A stretch of DNA of 64,000 nt, from assembly GCF_014529535.1 (NCBI RefSeq), contig NW_023503941.1, forward strand, positions 1,708,645-1,772,644. Reading direction: 5' to 3'. The notes under the pieces were generated by a model, which was given only the letters and a program-made list of their open reading frames with translations, had not been told where the DNA came from and did no database searches. The translations under genes were made by a program, and so were the position numbers. Shown here piece after piece: positions 1-11,453 of the stretch (position 1 is the stretch's first letter; each line of letters starts with the position of its first letter). The stretch is from Bradysia coprophila (Eukaryota; Arthropoda; Insecta; Diptera; Sciaridae).

Positions 1-283
1 CTATAATTAACAGGGCTGGGCTGTGTTATAGTCAGAAATATTGAGTTAATTGCGGAATTTAAATGGAACAGAAAAAGATGCCCCTAAAACACCCCCTAAA
101 ATGTCGACTTTGAAATAAAGAGTTTCTACGGATCCCGACTTTCAGAAGAATTCATTTTTGTTATATTGCTATCATCATATCTTCTCTTGTGACCAACGTT
201 GATGCACCTCCTAAGTTTAAATGGAATCGAATTCACCTCACCACTAGCTGTCACTTGACGCAAATGAATTCAATACGCGTGCA

Positions 284-435
284 CAGCGCACTTCAAGCAT
301 GAGTGATCAAAGTGGTCAGCTGCAGAAAGTACTCCATTTTACACCATTTTACATGAAAATGGTTTTACGTTTGTACGATACACTATCCAGTTTCAGTACT
401 CTATTTACAGTACCACTCATGCTTGAAGTGCGTTG
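284..435. mobile_element. MITE-like inverted repeat, family 'CAACGCACTTCAAGC', copy 1
   Basis: The ends are inverted copies of a GCGCACTTCAAGCATGAGTG-type sequence (left) and its complement CACTCATGCTTGAAGTGCG (right). The interior has no coding capacity. Related copies with the same termini lie at 19367-19476, 56463-56624 and (one clear end) 58274-58399. Short non-coding length plus shared terminal inverted repeats indicates a non-autonomous DNA transposon family. The superfamily is not assignable from what I can see. Confidence 0.7.
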
Positions 436-2530
436 GTGTACAGCATAACACGAAACTAAATTCACCTAAAAGTAGTCATCCGTTCTAAACAGCGCATCTA
501 CCTTACCTTCAGGACAGTTTATTGCAGAATTTTTTCAAACGGTAGAGTTGTAACTGTGAAGAAGCAAGAAACAACGTCAGAGAACAAAAGTAATTAAATG
601 TCAATTTCACATTAGGTGGCAAGATAGAGCGACGTGCTAAAGCTCTGAAAACTTTCTGAACACTATCCTTGGTCTCATAGTTGAATACAGTTCTTCGTGA
701 AGTTTTACCATGAAAACTACAACAGCGCCATAATCGTCCAAAGAAAATTTGCTGACTAGTGGTCAAAACGTCAACAAGGTCCATACCCTATTGTGTGTGG
801 AAAGGGTCGGTAATTAACTGGCCTTTGAAAATTGCACATCATTTCTCGGAAAGTATCATTCAGGCATCATTTCTTGGAAAGTATGACCTAAATAATGTCG
901 AAATTTTACTAATCGCATTGGGTAGCCTAGTACAACCCTGTGCCACTTAGCGAAACTCCATCACGACTATTTATTTATAATTTTTTGGTTTTCTAATTTT
1001 GTTTATTGTTTCTCGTATAGACGCAACCATCCCATAAACAACCCTTGTGTTTGTTGTGTATTTGCCATGTAAGAACCCCTTTTTGAATATCATTTTCACT
1101 CATATTTCTTTCACTGTACATTATTGTCATACATCGAAGACAATGCATCGGCATTAACTTGAACGTGTGCAAAAGTTGCACTTACGTGAGTTAAATCGTA
1201 AATTTGAATATACCACAAATGTCGAGAATTGGTTGTTAAAGAATCCCACTGTGACGATCGGTTGAGATTAGGGTTTACGCAGGCAGAGGATATATGTATA
1301 TGAGACGGATGGTTTTCTTTACGAGATTTGTGCCCATTCTTTTCGACAGAAAAACATTATTATTTGAATACAAAGGCGACACAAAGCCCACTCGAAAAGT
1401 GAGACATTTCACATTAAACATAATCTCTGGATGGCACAAAAACTGATTATGGTCGAATCGCCCAGCTTGTGAACCGAAGCTGCAAATAATATTGGCATTC
1501 TCTTTCCATTCATAACAGAAATGAATTCCCAACGAAGTGTCCTCTTTTTATCTCCTTTCGCTGGAAAATACAATGACAACAATTCGTTATTGATGTCTAA
1601 TTACCGAACAGTTGGGACCCTTTCTCTCTCTCTCTCTCTCTCTCTGTGTATACTACACATAACGAAAATGTTTTTTCGTTTGATCTTTTTTCTTCGGTTA
1701 TACAATGCTCAATAAGTTGCCGAAAAAATGGACAAATAAGTATAAATAGCATATAATAGATAAATTGTCAATGTTGATCACATTATGCAGTCCCGAATGC
1801 ATTAGTTTACATCTTATTACAATAATGGCACTATGTGCACATTGGCCATTGATATGTTTAGCATTATTCGATGTATTCAAATATTTTGCTGAAAGACTGG
1901 TATATTGTGAGGCTGAGATTTTCTTCTAATATGGAGCGCCTAATTGATTGATTTCTATTGAAGTTTTGCCGCCACTTGGTTTTTTATTTAATTAATTTGT
2001 GGTAAGTAACTACGTTTGCATAATGTGTACACTTGGTTAGTTGTATTACACGGTCTTTGACTGTGGTTTCTATTATAATGCACGAATAGGATTGAAGAGG
2101 TGAGGAACAGTTACTGTCTGACAGGCTCACGGGTTTCTATGAAACCAAATGACGCAATAGTTATTATGCAACTCGGCATATGACATATGACCAACCTCGA
2201 AAGGTAGTCATACCTTTTTGCATGTAAAAGTTTAGCGAATCACAAACGAAATGAAATTTCTTTCAAATCACTTCATCACTAAACTCGCCTAACACATGCG
2301 GGAACGTGGTAAAACGAATCACAAAACTCACACAAGTAAATGATCTACATAGAAAAATCCAAGCACTTGATTTCACTCGATGTCATAAATAACTATTGCG
2401 TAACTAGGAGTAAAACGTTGAAAACTACAGTGATTTTTGTTGATTTGGGTCAATCAACACATGAAAATTTGACGTTAATCTCGAATAGATCATTGTCAGT
2501 GTCATCATGCCCGCACGTTAGTAAACGGGC
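436..2530. other. Intergenic, no gene recognised
   Basis: Only short open frames without recognisable domains are present. A (TC)n microsatellite lies at about 1619-1643. I see no RNA gene or clear promoter. Confidence 0.5.
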
Positions 2531-2841
2531 GTGACGCAAGTCCACTACCAAAAAAGTTTTAATTTTTTTTTTTGACGGCGGAGCATATTTTTAGCAACTT
2601 TTTAACTTCTCCTCCTTGACTCCAATGACCCCCAAACAAAGATATCTGGATATCTAGTAATCCATACTAGTTCAACGAGCTATTGCCACTATGTGACGCA
2701 ATTTTTTGTGTAAAATTTTCTTTCTAAAATTTTTTGGGTTCATCTTGTGTTGATATGATAATACTTTTGCGTACAGGCGCAGAATGTGTCACCCTCAGCG
2801 ATATCAGTTATTTTGTAAGTAAGATAAAGGACTTGCGTCAC
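2531..2841. mobile_element. MITE-like element, termini GTGACGCAAGTCC, copy 1
   Basis: The left end GTGACGCAAGTCC is mirrored by GGACTTGCGTCAC at the right. A second, shorter, diverged copy at 19749-19978 shares both ends and the internal blocks ACTTTTGCGTACA and CACCCTCAGCGATATCAGTT. The terminal 13-mer also occurs alone at about 56800. It is non-coding. Confidence 0.65.
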
Positions 2842-5039
2842 ATTTACCCTTTAAGGGTTTTTTGACTGATTTGAGATGTCAAAAGTGATGTTGCGTCCGT
2901 TCACCTCAAGCGAATTTTCGATATATAATGCGATATTGCAATCAATTTTGGAAAAGTGAAGAAATGAATCGACTTTTTAACAAACAATTTTGACTTCATT
3001 TGCGTGTAAAATCTACAAATCATGCCATTTAAAGTCGTTTTTTAGGCATGCCCGAATATGTCACAGAGAATCAGGCCCGCTCTGACCATATGAGGCGACT
3101 TGGAAAATCACAAGTGCGCCTTTAGTGCTGTAGTGCACCAAAGGCACCTTTTCTTCACTTTAGGCGCCTTCTCCTACATTTCACATGTCCGCCGCTGTGG
3201 AGAATCTAGCACAGGTAAGTTTTCTGATGATTTAAAAATAGTCGTCTGATCGTTTTTTTTGCAAGGTTGTAATTCATTACAAACTCATTTAACTCGTTGT
3301 GTATCCGTAAACAAAATGCTTTCTGTTGCGTTTTTCTCAATTAATAAAATGTAGTCGATAATTGGATCGTTTTATCATAAATAAATTTCGCACGAGCGCT
3401 CGTAATCAAGCGTGGTTCGCATATGGCTGTTTCACAGACGTTTGTTGTTGTTGTCTGGATTGATAGTCATAATCTGGACTTAATCTGCTCAAAGAAATAT
3501 TGAATCATTCATTAATAGAAGTGTCATTGGAAAGAAAAAGTTCCAAGTTTGCATTGCTGACATCTGAGAATAGCGACAAAAGTTTCGTTATTCATTTGTT
3601 TTTCCACTGATTGGGCTCCAAAAACTGTAAAGGTGCATGATGTCATAAATGGTTCGAGGCGAGGCCGGCTCATACACCCACACAGCAATTCAAAAAATTT
3701 CGAGTGGGTACATGAAGGGTCGGCCTGGCTTCCAAACGTACACGACGATTTTCGATTACTGAAAAATAGTAGAAATATACGAGTAGAACGTTCGAAATTT
3801 TAAATCGGAGTGTACGTAATCAACGCGGATATATCAAGTAACTCTTTATTTTACTTCACTTCAGATAACAATTTTATTGAAAATAAATATTGAATAGCCA
3901 CACAAAAAAGTCCAAAAATGCTTCATACCCCACTTTTATATAGAAAATAGTCCAAATAGATCGGAATTTTGGATCCAAGAGAATAAGAACCACTTGGATA
4001 CATCGAAAAATTCATTATTTGAGTTGATCTCACTCTTATTAGCAATAAATAATGAATAACGGTACAAAAACCCGCAAGAAAGCGGGGGAAAAACGAAAAA
4101 AAGGGATGGAATTTCGTCGACTTGGGGTGAGCTTTCACTAAAGTCGCTTCAAACCTTTGCAGTGAAACTTATCGAAGGATGTTTTTCCATGAAATGGTAC
4201 TACAGAGGATAGGCTCTCTAACCATACATACCATGTCTCGGACTTATTTCACTGCAGCTGCTCAGGGATTTGGGAAAATCACCAATTTTTTCACCTAAAA
4301 TGGTTGATATCATCAACAGGTCAACATGGACCTGGTGGTGTGTATACTAAAAGTGTGCGTCCCTACAAGGCCTACAAGGCTACCTAAAAAAGCTTTTTGC
4401 CAAAATTGTTTTACTCGACTAATCGTGAGAAAACGATTTTGGGCCCCTTTTGGCAGACCCTTACTTCATGAAAGAAATAAAGTTCACCAAACGTAGTACT
4501 ACGTTTTACTCGCAACAGTCAAACGAATCGAATGAGCTATAACTCAATAATATCCGTGACCCCTTGTCCCAAAATGTATGATTTTGTTCGATGTTTTGGC
4601 TATATCACTTTTAAATCGCCTACGTTAGGAAACCAGTTCCGCTTCTACAAAGCTCTATACCTTCGGCTTCTGTGAAATAAAAACGATTTTAACTGAAGCG
4701 TTTTCTAATTTATTTTATTGCATCCACCAGTTTGAGAATCGTTAGCTTGAAAGTGTTACTCCTTTCCAATATTACACATTTTTGGGAAAACTTGCTTCGT
4801 CCAGAATTTAAGACAGGGATCTACTCACTCTTTCAAAACATATTGTTCATCGTACATAACATCGAATTATTTCCACTATTCGGTTCTTTTCGAATTCGGG
4901 GTCCGCGATTCAAAACTTTGTATGATAAATCTTAGTAATATTCGTTTGAAGCTGCACTTGGGCGAAGAATTGCGTCCCAACGATTTGTCCGTTCTTTGCG
5001 TAAGTTTTGTAAGTGTCTGAAGTGGAGGGACACTTAATT
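2842..5039. other. Intergenic, no gene recognised
   Basis: AT-rich sequence with short open frames only. I see no conserved domain, RNA gene or strong repeat here. Confidence 0.45.
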
Positions 5040-5423
5040 TCCACGCAAAACTCCATCCGGCGACGCACCAAAGCAAGGCAGGTCCGAGTTTAAAAGCAAC
5101 CCTTTCTCTGTGATTTTGGTTTAGAGCACCTATTCTACCCGTAACTTCACTTGTAATTCTAAGTCAAGGCCACGTTTCATTGCTTTCGTCAAGGTCATTT
5201 TCTTGCCGAAGATTTTATCAATGGTGGAACCATTACTCGTCTTGCAACGTGCCACTTCATATACAAGTGAACCGGTTATGCGACCATACCTAAGCTCTAG
5301 CCAAAGCGGGGATTTATACTGTCGTTTTGTTGCATTCACAACTTTTTCCAGTGTCCTTTCACCCATGTTAGCTTCACAGAATGCAATACACGAGTCTGCT
5401 GAATGAACACCTTTGGTTCGCAA
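5040..5423 (-). pseudogene. YqaJ-like nuclease/recombinase domain remnant (frameshifted)
   Basis: The minus-strand frame 5423-5130 encodes a YqaJ-type N-terminal half: a KSPLWLELRYGRITGS block, then an AMKRG(L)-LE block. This is the usual start of the lambda-exonuclease/YqaJ fold found in viral recombinases and in some insect transposon proteins. The frame then stops. In another frame, about 5105-5045, the expected next block follows (GLLLNSDLPCFGASPDGVL), containing the GASPDG metal-site motif. The two halves are out of frame with a stop between, no start codon is convincing, and the downstream E-x-K motif is not seen. I read it as a decayed piece of a transposon-borne gene. An intron instead of a frameshift is less likely, because no GT..AG pair joins the halves obviously. 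Confidence 0.65.
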
Positions 5424-6054
5424 ATTTGCACCTTGTCGTTTTCACATTCACGAGCAAATGTTGCCATGTATTTGCACATGTATTTGGAACAAACTTCACT
5501 TCACTTCACCACTACCTCGCGCGTGTGTGTAGCCTCTTTAACCGTAGTGTAAACAGTTTTTATTGGGTAGATCAGCTGAAAAACAACTGAACCAGAAAAA
5601 CAAAATTAAAAACAAAGAAAATGTCACTGCCTCCGACTGTAAGCACACTCTAACATTAAATCCTTATTCTGAAAATTCTGAGCTTTTTATTGCCCGTAAA
5701 AAACAATCAGAAAACTCTGACCGGTTATGGAACCCTATGTGCTTTTTGGATTAAAACTAAAATTTTAAAATCGGTCCTCCCTATTCGTATACTTAACCTG
5801 TCACAGACGGCATATTAACAGTTTTACTGTTCAAACTATTACTTCATTTGATCGAAGATTTTCAGTGATTGATTTCGGAAATCTTTTACTTCATTTGTTT
5901 TGAACATGCCTTTTGCTATATAAGACCTCTTTAGTTAGAGCTTGTCGTTTAATATTACTGCCGTTGTCCATAAGATATGACAACCGTCTGTAACAGGCTA
6001 ATATCTATAGAATGATCGTGTTGATACAGTCAATTGATAAATTGTAACCAGTAA

Positions 6055-7770
6055 ACACGGAAAATTCGGCAAATTCGACATTTGTTGTGTGCTGCATATA
6101 TTTGCTGCAGACTGAATAATGTTCCCGTGTGTTGTATTACAATAAACATGTAATATGAATATTTTCAAAATATAGTTCCGGCAACAATATTATTCAGCTC
6201 GTAGGAATATTGTGAGGTTCCCAGGTATATATTTGCTGTGTGCTGAATTATATCTTCAAATTAGTTGTGGGATGTATTACTTAACTTTACCTGCATGCCG
6301 AATATTGACTAAATGGTAATATCGAACTATACCTGCATGCTGAATATTGACTAAATGAATAAAGTCGTCTGTATTTAGAATGGACTATGCAACAATAAAT
6401 TTATTGTTTTAATGAAATAAAAGGAAGATCTCAAGAACATACGCATAAAGATGATTATCAAATCTAATTTTATTCCTTCATTTAAAGTTATTTCTATTTT
6501 TACCGAATTAATATGCAATGATAATGTTACATTTATGTATTTCAATAGAAATTTTGACGAACGAACTTTTAAATCCATTTTCGGTGTTAAAGGCTTTTGA
6601 AATGTTAACAGAAATAGTTGGTGGTATTCAGCAATAAATGATGGAATTTGTTTATGTACTGTCCGTTTGACAAGAGGATCGCCACGGTTGGTTCAGCAGG
6701 GGGTTTTGAACATTTGTTTTTTACACGTTTGCACACGTGCTCTTGTCAGATTCAAGATTCTTTTTACGAAGGTTACGCTGATTATACTTTGTGAAAAAGG
6801 CCAATACCTTGCAAATATGTCACATCTTGGACAGAATTTGACACTGCAATATCTGCAACATGAAAAAACTAAATGTTCGAAACCCCCTGAAACCCCGTGC
6901 TTCCACCTACGTAATATACACAAACTAGGTGAGCCAATCTTAATTTATTAATTCGCGTAATAGATGCTCACTATTAATGTGAACAGTTTTTTTTGTAGAA
7001 CGATTGAAAAAACCTCTAATTCAGAACCAGGCTCAGAATTAAAATAATAATATCCGATGACATTGCTTAGTGGGGAGAAGTACTACATTTCATAGAAAAT
7101 AAATTCAATTAAATGTTGTTGCATAACCCATTCTAAATACGGACGACTTTATTCATTTAGTCAATATTCAGCATGCAGGTATAAATATGCCTGTGTGCTG
7201 CATAAAGCAAAGTAACAACGGTTCGAAATAAGACTGCCACTATATGCAAGCAGTATAGCAGCAGTGGTAAAGTCGTTGGCAGTCAGAAACTGAGGTTAAG
7301 CATCGATGGTCGCGGTCCGTACTTGGGTGGGTGACCGGAAAAAACGTAAGCAAAAAAAAATTCTGTTAGCAATTTAATGTGATGAATTTAAATATAAATC
7401 TACGGCTAATAACAAATAATAATAGTAAAATTGAAAATAAAAAAAAAAAAAATTTTTTTGAAAAAGTTTTTTTGTTTTTTTTTGTTAACGCAAATAAAAT
7501 TGATAAAGTTAATTAAATCAATTTCTTCTATTAAACGATAAATTAGGTTGTTTATTGAATTGAAAAAAATGGCGTCATTTTATATTATAAAACAGGCATA
7601 CAGCTAAGACCTGCACGCTGAAAAATAATATCCAGCACACAACAACAATATTCATTAGGCGGGCATTGTATGATCCTCAGATCAATATGCAGCACACAAC
7701 TAATGTTCTATAATCGTGAAGCTGTTCCCGATTTCTTCGTCTGGGGTGCATATATGAGTTTTCCGTGAAT
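6055..7770. mobile_element. Composite inverted-repeat element (about 1.7 kb)
   Basis: Blocks on the left (the TGTGTGCTGCATAT-type block near 6090 and GCATGCTGAATATTGACTAA near 6340) reappear inverted on the right (near 7690 and 7170). The strongest pair is 6300-6400 against 7115-7195, including the AAAGTCGTC/GACGACTTT junction. The interior has no protein domain but carries a 5S-rRNA-like segment. The outer limits are approximate. Confidence 0.5.
7288..7338 (+). ncRNA. 5S rRNA-like segment (SINE head or 5S pseudogene)
   Basis: The sequence contains, in order and with 5S-like spacing, GAGGTTAAGCATCGATGG (box A region), GTCGCGGTCCGTACTTGG (intermediate element region) and GTGGGTGACCGG (box C region). 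This is the internal promoter of 5S rRNA genes. The 5' half of a 5S gene and its 3' end are not recognisable, so it is not an intact 5S gene. It fits a 5S-derived SINE3-type head or a truncated copy. Confidence 0.6.
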
Positions 7771-8063
7771 TATTGGTGGAAACAATGACACATTCAAAAC
7801 AATTATTATTTATGAATTGTTGAATAAGTAATAAGCAACCTTACATGAGATAAAAGTTTCACGTTTCGAATTCGTCAGATTTCAACCAGATAACGATTAA
7901 ATCGCATCGAATGTTCTTCGAGAGAACAGGGTGTTGAGAACAATTGCTCAATGTACAACTGAACTCAGTGAAACAATTTTCAAACTGTTGTTGTGGTTAA
8001 TAAAGCAAATAAAACATCAAATTGTGCAAAATAAAAATAAAAAAATTAAAACAGCTAAATAAA

Positions 8064-8254
8064 ATGGGTTGTAAATTGGGTAAATTAGCAAATTGTTCCA
8101 AGACCGTAGGAAGTACTGTCTGCGGACGTTCATTAGGTCCACCATCAGCAGCACTACATCCAAGACTTGCACTTACATCCAGACAAAAATACACCATGAT
8201 TGCACCGTGGAGTGGCATTAGTATGCAACCGGCTGGAATTTGTATGTCTTTAAA
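8064..8254 (+). CDS. Probable first coding exon of an N-myristoylated globin (globin-X-like)
   Basis: The ATG at 8064 opens a 63-codon exon that ends at a strong AA|GTGAGT donor at 8254 in phase 2. The protein begins MGCKLGKL, a Gly2 myristoylation signal with Cys3 as a palmitoylation candidate, as in membrane-bound globin X. After a Pro-rich linker comes an LTSRQKYTM...W...GI-QPAGICM stretch that resembles globin helices A and B. A phase-2 intron in helix B is the conserved globin B12.2 position. Oddities: the A-B turn looks about two residues short, and the helix-B Phe expected before the end is Ser. The heme pocket (CD1 Phe, E7, F8 His) lies in later exons that I could not find. The gene may have a very long intron, or this may be a stranded or decaying exon. 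Confidence 0.45.
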
Positions 8255-8499
8255 GTGAGTAATTTTCTCGGTAGCAGAAAACAGTTCATGTAAGTAACGA
8301 AATTTGCTTACTCTTTCGTCAAGTTCGGAAGTGAAAATGGTGCACTAGTTTCGAAAAACACTTTTCGTTAATGATACTAAAGACAGCCGAATCGGCCGAT
8401 AATTTATATCAAAATACTACGAAAATGAGTGCGTTTACAAAACATTGATGCCCTCTTCGGTGTCATTTGGCCATACGTTGTCTCTAGTTTCATATTTTT

Positions 8500-10290
8500 A
8501 GCCCCGTACGAAGTACGAAGGGGCTTATAGGATTACGATGCCGTGTGTAATTGATGAAACTCCAAGCAGGCGGTAAGGGCAAAGTGTTTGTCTATGTTCA
8601 TAGATGGCGAATCCGCAATAAAAATTTTGTCTGTCCGTCTGTCTGTCCGTTACGTCGATATCTTGAGTAAATCATTTTTTTTCCCTGAAAGGTAGTTGAA
8701 ATTGTAAGGCTAAGTTCGAAGATAGGTGATTTTGGGTCGACCCCTCCTGAGCTGGGGCCCCATAAGTGCTTTAACGTTTTCCAAAAATTTCTATGGCCAT
8801 TTAAAGGCTACACTGTTAAGTGATACATCGAATGAAAGATATTTACAATACCGATCGACAAAAAAAAAGTTTATGGAAATTGGATGACCGACTCGTGAGT
8901 TAGACCCCTTGGTGTGAAACAGGCACTGGGCGGCAAGCAGTTTTTGCTTGTAGGTCGGCCACATTTGAACATATTTCGTCTGTTTTAGCTTTATTAGATA
9001 GGTATTGACCGTACCAATCAGAGAAAAATTATGTTCTCCGGAGCGTGAGCTAGGTCTCTTGGAGTGAGCTGTTATCTGGCTACTCGGACGTACAGTGAAC
9101 GTGTATTTTGTCAATATCTCGAGTCAATTTTGACCGAATTTCATGAATTTTTTTTGTTTGAAAGGTATTAACGAATGTAAAGCGTCGGTACTATTTCCGG
9201 TCTCCTAACAAAATGGCTTCCGGCGGCCATATTGGATTTTATTAAAAGTGGTATATCTTTGGAGAAATGGTACTTAGATAGTTTCTGTTAACATGGAAAT
9301 AATTTGTTATGTGTGTGGGGTGTTTCAGACATTCCATATATGGACATCTATATATACCTATATACAGCTATATTGAGCTATATACAGGCATATAGAGCTA
9401 TATAATAGCATATTCCTCTGTGAAATGTTTATTTATAGTGAAATATAGTATATAGCTGTTTAAATAGGAATTTATGAAAGTTGACTTCGTACGGGGCTGT
9501 CTATATTGCCTCCGGCAATTTATTTGTATATGATAACAAGGCAAAGAGTGGATAATGCAAGTGATTTTAAAGCGCGAATAGCTTTTCAGTAGAGAATGAA
9601 GTAAAAGAAATGAAGAGTTTCACAGTAAAGGCTTTTGATACGAATAGGTGTTTCGTACGGGTCGGCGTTAGCTATGTTTTATTAATATCTCGAGTAAACT
9701 TTGACCGAATTTCAATTTTTTTTTTGTTTGAAAGGTACTAACGAATGTTAAGCAGCCGTACTACTTTCCACCTCCTAACAAAATGGCCGTCGGCCGCCAT
9801 TTTGGATTTTTGTAAAATCAATATAGATCGGTGAAAATAATTCTTACAAAGTTATTGATCAGTAGGAAGTGATTGGTTGTGTGTGTGTGGTGTTTCAAGG
9901 ATCCCAAATATGGATATCTATATATAGTATATTGAGCTATATAACGGTATAGATAGTTATTTTGAGCTATATACTAGCATATTTATCAGTAAATTGTCTA
10001 TTTATAGGTAAATATAGGTTAATATAGGACTGAGGAAATTTTAGGTCGATTTGAAATATGTGTTACGTTTGAAAGGAACATCGTACGGGGCTTCGTAATT
10101 GCGCTATGCGCAATTTTTAAGACATACAAATTTCATAAGAATTTTACTTTACCGACGTTTACGGGTAGACCTGCGGTAAGAGTAGGGCGACGGACGAACT
10201 AGGGTCACGTGCGCAATAAATGTACGGGTTCGTACGGGGCTCAGTCGCAGCAAACGCTCCGACTGTTCTGACGGCTCGTTTTTTTTTTAA
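8500..10290. repeat. Dispersed non-coding repeat ('CGTACGGGGC' type) with internal duplication
   Basis: The region starts with GCCCCGTACGAAGTACGAAG, carries TCTGTCCGTCTGTCTGTCCG, and contains two diverged direct copies of a ~300-bp block. They start near 9109 and 9677, each with an AATATCTCGAGT block, GTTTGAAAGGTA, CCTCCTAACAAAATGG and a run of TATA-rich words (GAGCTATATA). Each copy ends with a TCGTACGGGGC-type word followed by a GCAATT hairpin. Open frames through it are incidental. The pattern is that of a large, old, high-copy non-coding repeat. Confidence 0.55.
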
Positions 10291-11453
10291 TAACGTCATT
10301 TCAATGGAATGTTTTTGGGCGCGTTGAACTTAAGTGTTCTGAGGATTAGTGGATGATTTAACAAAAAACATTTAAAGTAAACGAAACATCTCAAAACTAT
10401 TCAGACGCATTTGACAACTGTTTTCAACTGGTCTCGATGGTTGATATTGCAAAATGTGTATGTAAACGTCCAGTCAAGGAACAAACCAGTTAATTTAGCT
10501 AACTATGGGGACACATGGGGGGGGGGCGGTCTAGACGGGGACACACTCTTTTTGACATACTCTTTTAACCATCTACAGAAATGATCGTTATCAGCTGATA
10601 ACAAGATTCCGCAAGGCAGTAATGAAAACTCACACTACAATAAATGGTCGAAGTAGTCCCATTTAAAAGTCAGAAATTTTATGACAAAACATGAAAAAGC
10701 CTTGTCATTGTATCGATTGGATTGACATAAAACTTGGAAAGAGTTACAAGTGAAAATCGCAATCTACCTATTGAGACAAACAAGTGAAATTTAAAACTTA
10801 AAACAAATAGGAAAATATGTAGTTTTGCTTTCTTCCGGAAAGACCACAGGGTTCGAATGTGCATGGTCAAGGTCAAGGTATTAATAGCAATAAAGTGTTT
10901 AGTTAGCGCATTTATTTTAAGTGGTGATATCGCCAAGTAAAATTAATTGACATACGCACGACTAACGAGCGGACATGCTTTGATTATAATTAACTTATAA
11001 TTTATAGGTGAAAATTTCCATAACACTTAAAATGCCGTCGTTTCTTTTAAATGTAGTTATCACATTTTTTTAACTCGCGATTTTTATGTTTTCATTTCTT
11101 CCAGATTTACATAATTGTTCTTATAAATAAAATATTTCTTTCAAATTGTATCACAAGGTTAAAATTTACCTAAAATTGTTATTTATTGAGTATAAACACA
11201 TATAGGGCCTAGTATCGGCCTCAATCCAAGGACCCAAATTTAAAATTTTGTCAGCGACATTCTATTCGGTGATCGATTACCCGATAAATAAAACAAAAAT
11301 TAGGAAAATCAGATGAAATTTACTCGAGTTAAATGCAAAATACACTTAGGCCCGAGTAGCAGCCCAAATTTAGAAAAATGTTCAACAACATTCTTTTCAG
11401 TGTTCGATTACCTTACAAATGAAACAAAAATTAGGAGAATCCGATGAAATTTA
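10291..11453. other. Intergenic; flank of the foldback element
   Basis: No gene is recognised. A ~100-bp motif (AAATTTACTCGAGTTAAATG with GCAAAATACACTT) near 11320 recurs after the foldback at about 13501. The foldback therefore appears to sit inside another repeat. Confidence 0.4.
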
